The notes under the pieces: model-generated
Database searches by the model: none
The model's input: only the letters and a program-made list of their open reading frames with translations
Told to the model about the DNA's origin: nothing
Shown: piece by piece, positions 32,381-32,381 of the stretch
Layout: each line of letters begins with the position of its first letter
Position numbering within the stretch: the first letter of the stretch is position 1
Made by a program: the position numbers and the translations under genes
Source: Candidatus Poribacteria bacterium
Lineage (GTDB): Bacteria; Poribacteria; WGA-4E; WGA-3G
Length of the DNA: 32,381 bases
Direction of reading: 5' to 3'
Assembly (NCBI GenBank): GCA_022822085.1
Contig: JAJECK010000071.1
Coordinates: 1 to 32,381, forward strand

Positions 32381-32381
32381 G

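Overview
This window is a 32.4-kb piece of a bacterial chromosome with moderate to low GC and very AT-rich intergenic stretches. I see no complete insertion sequence, prophage or CRISPR array. Gene content fits a Gram-negative-type, aerobic or facultative bacterium from a poorly sampled phylum. Relevant genes are a phytanoyl-CoA-dioxygenase-like oxygenase, two coiled-coil Uma2-type nucleases, a giant secreted Ig-repeat protein, menaquinone synthesis by the futalosine route (MqnC), a membrane-anchored parvulin chaperone and an OGG1-type glycosylase. Candidatus Poribacteria or a neighbouring lineage is my best guess; this is inference from the gene mix, not from a marker-gene tree.

Region 1 (1-8419, minus) is the first 2,806 codons of one giant exported protein. 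It has a signal peptide, Ig-like domains, a duplicated ~370-residue module and, at the window edge, seven tandem 90-residue repeats. Region 2 (8420-10242) holds an AT-rich divergent promoter region, a dioxygenase gene on the plus strand and a nest of palindromic elements. Region 3 (10243-16229, minus) is a haem cluster transcribed hemE - MBL/TPR protein - hemH - hemG(Y) - five-haem cytochrome c. The order hemE-hemH-hemY is that of Gram-positive coproporphyrin-dependent operons. Two tandemly duplicated Uma2-like genes (16234-17815) lie directly upstream and read into hemE. Before them come an MDR-type dehydrogenase, a small membrane protein and, further upstream, an eight-helix membrane protein of unknown function.

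Region 4 (20338-24815, minus) is the translation/transcription operon. A near-consensus promoter drives tRNA-Thr(UGU), tRNA-Tyr, tRNA-Gly, tRNA-Thr(GGU), rpmG, tRNA-Trp, secE, nusG, rplK, rplA, an L10-type leader with attenuator, rplJ, rplL and a terminator. The tuf gene usually found between tRNA-Thr and rpmG is absent, rpoBC do not follow rplL, SecE carries two extra membrane helices, and a MITE-like repeat has landed between rplA and the rplJ leader.

Region 5 (24838-32381) has rpoZ diverging from mqnC, a PpiD/SurA-like chaperone converging on mqnC with overlapping stops, a divergent DNA glycosylase, a ZapB-like coiled-coil protein followed by a GT4 glycosyltransferase, a DUF899 thioredoxin-fold protein, tRNA-Leu(AAG) and two more palindromic elements. 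The intergenic repeats fall into at least two dispersed families (one with a GGTTAGGAAACC hairpin core, one with a GAGGCACGAAACCC core). They are the most plausible undescribed mobile or structural feature here.
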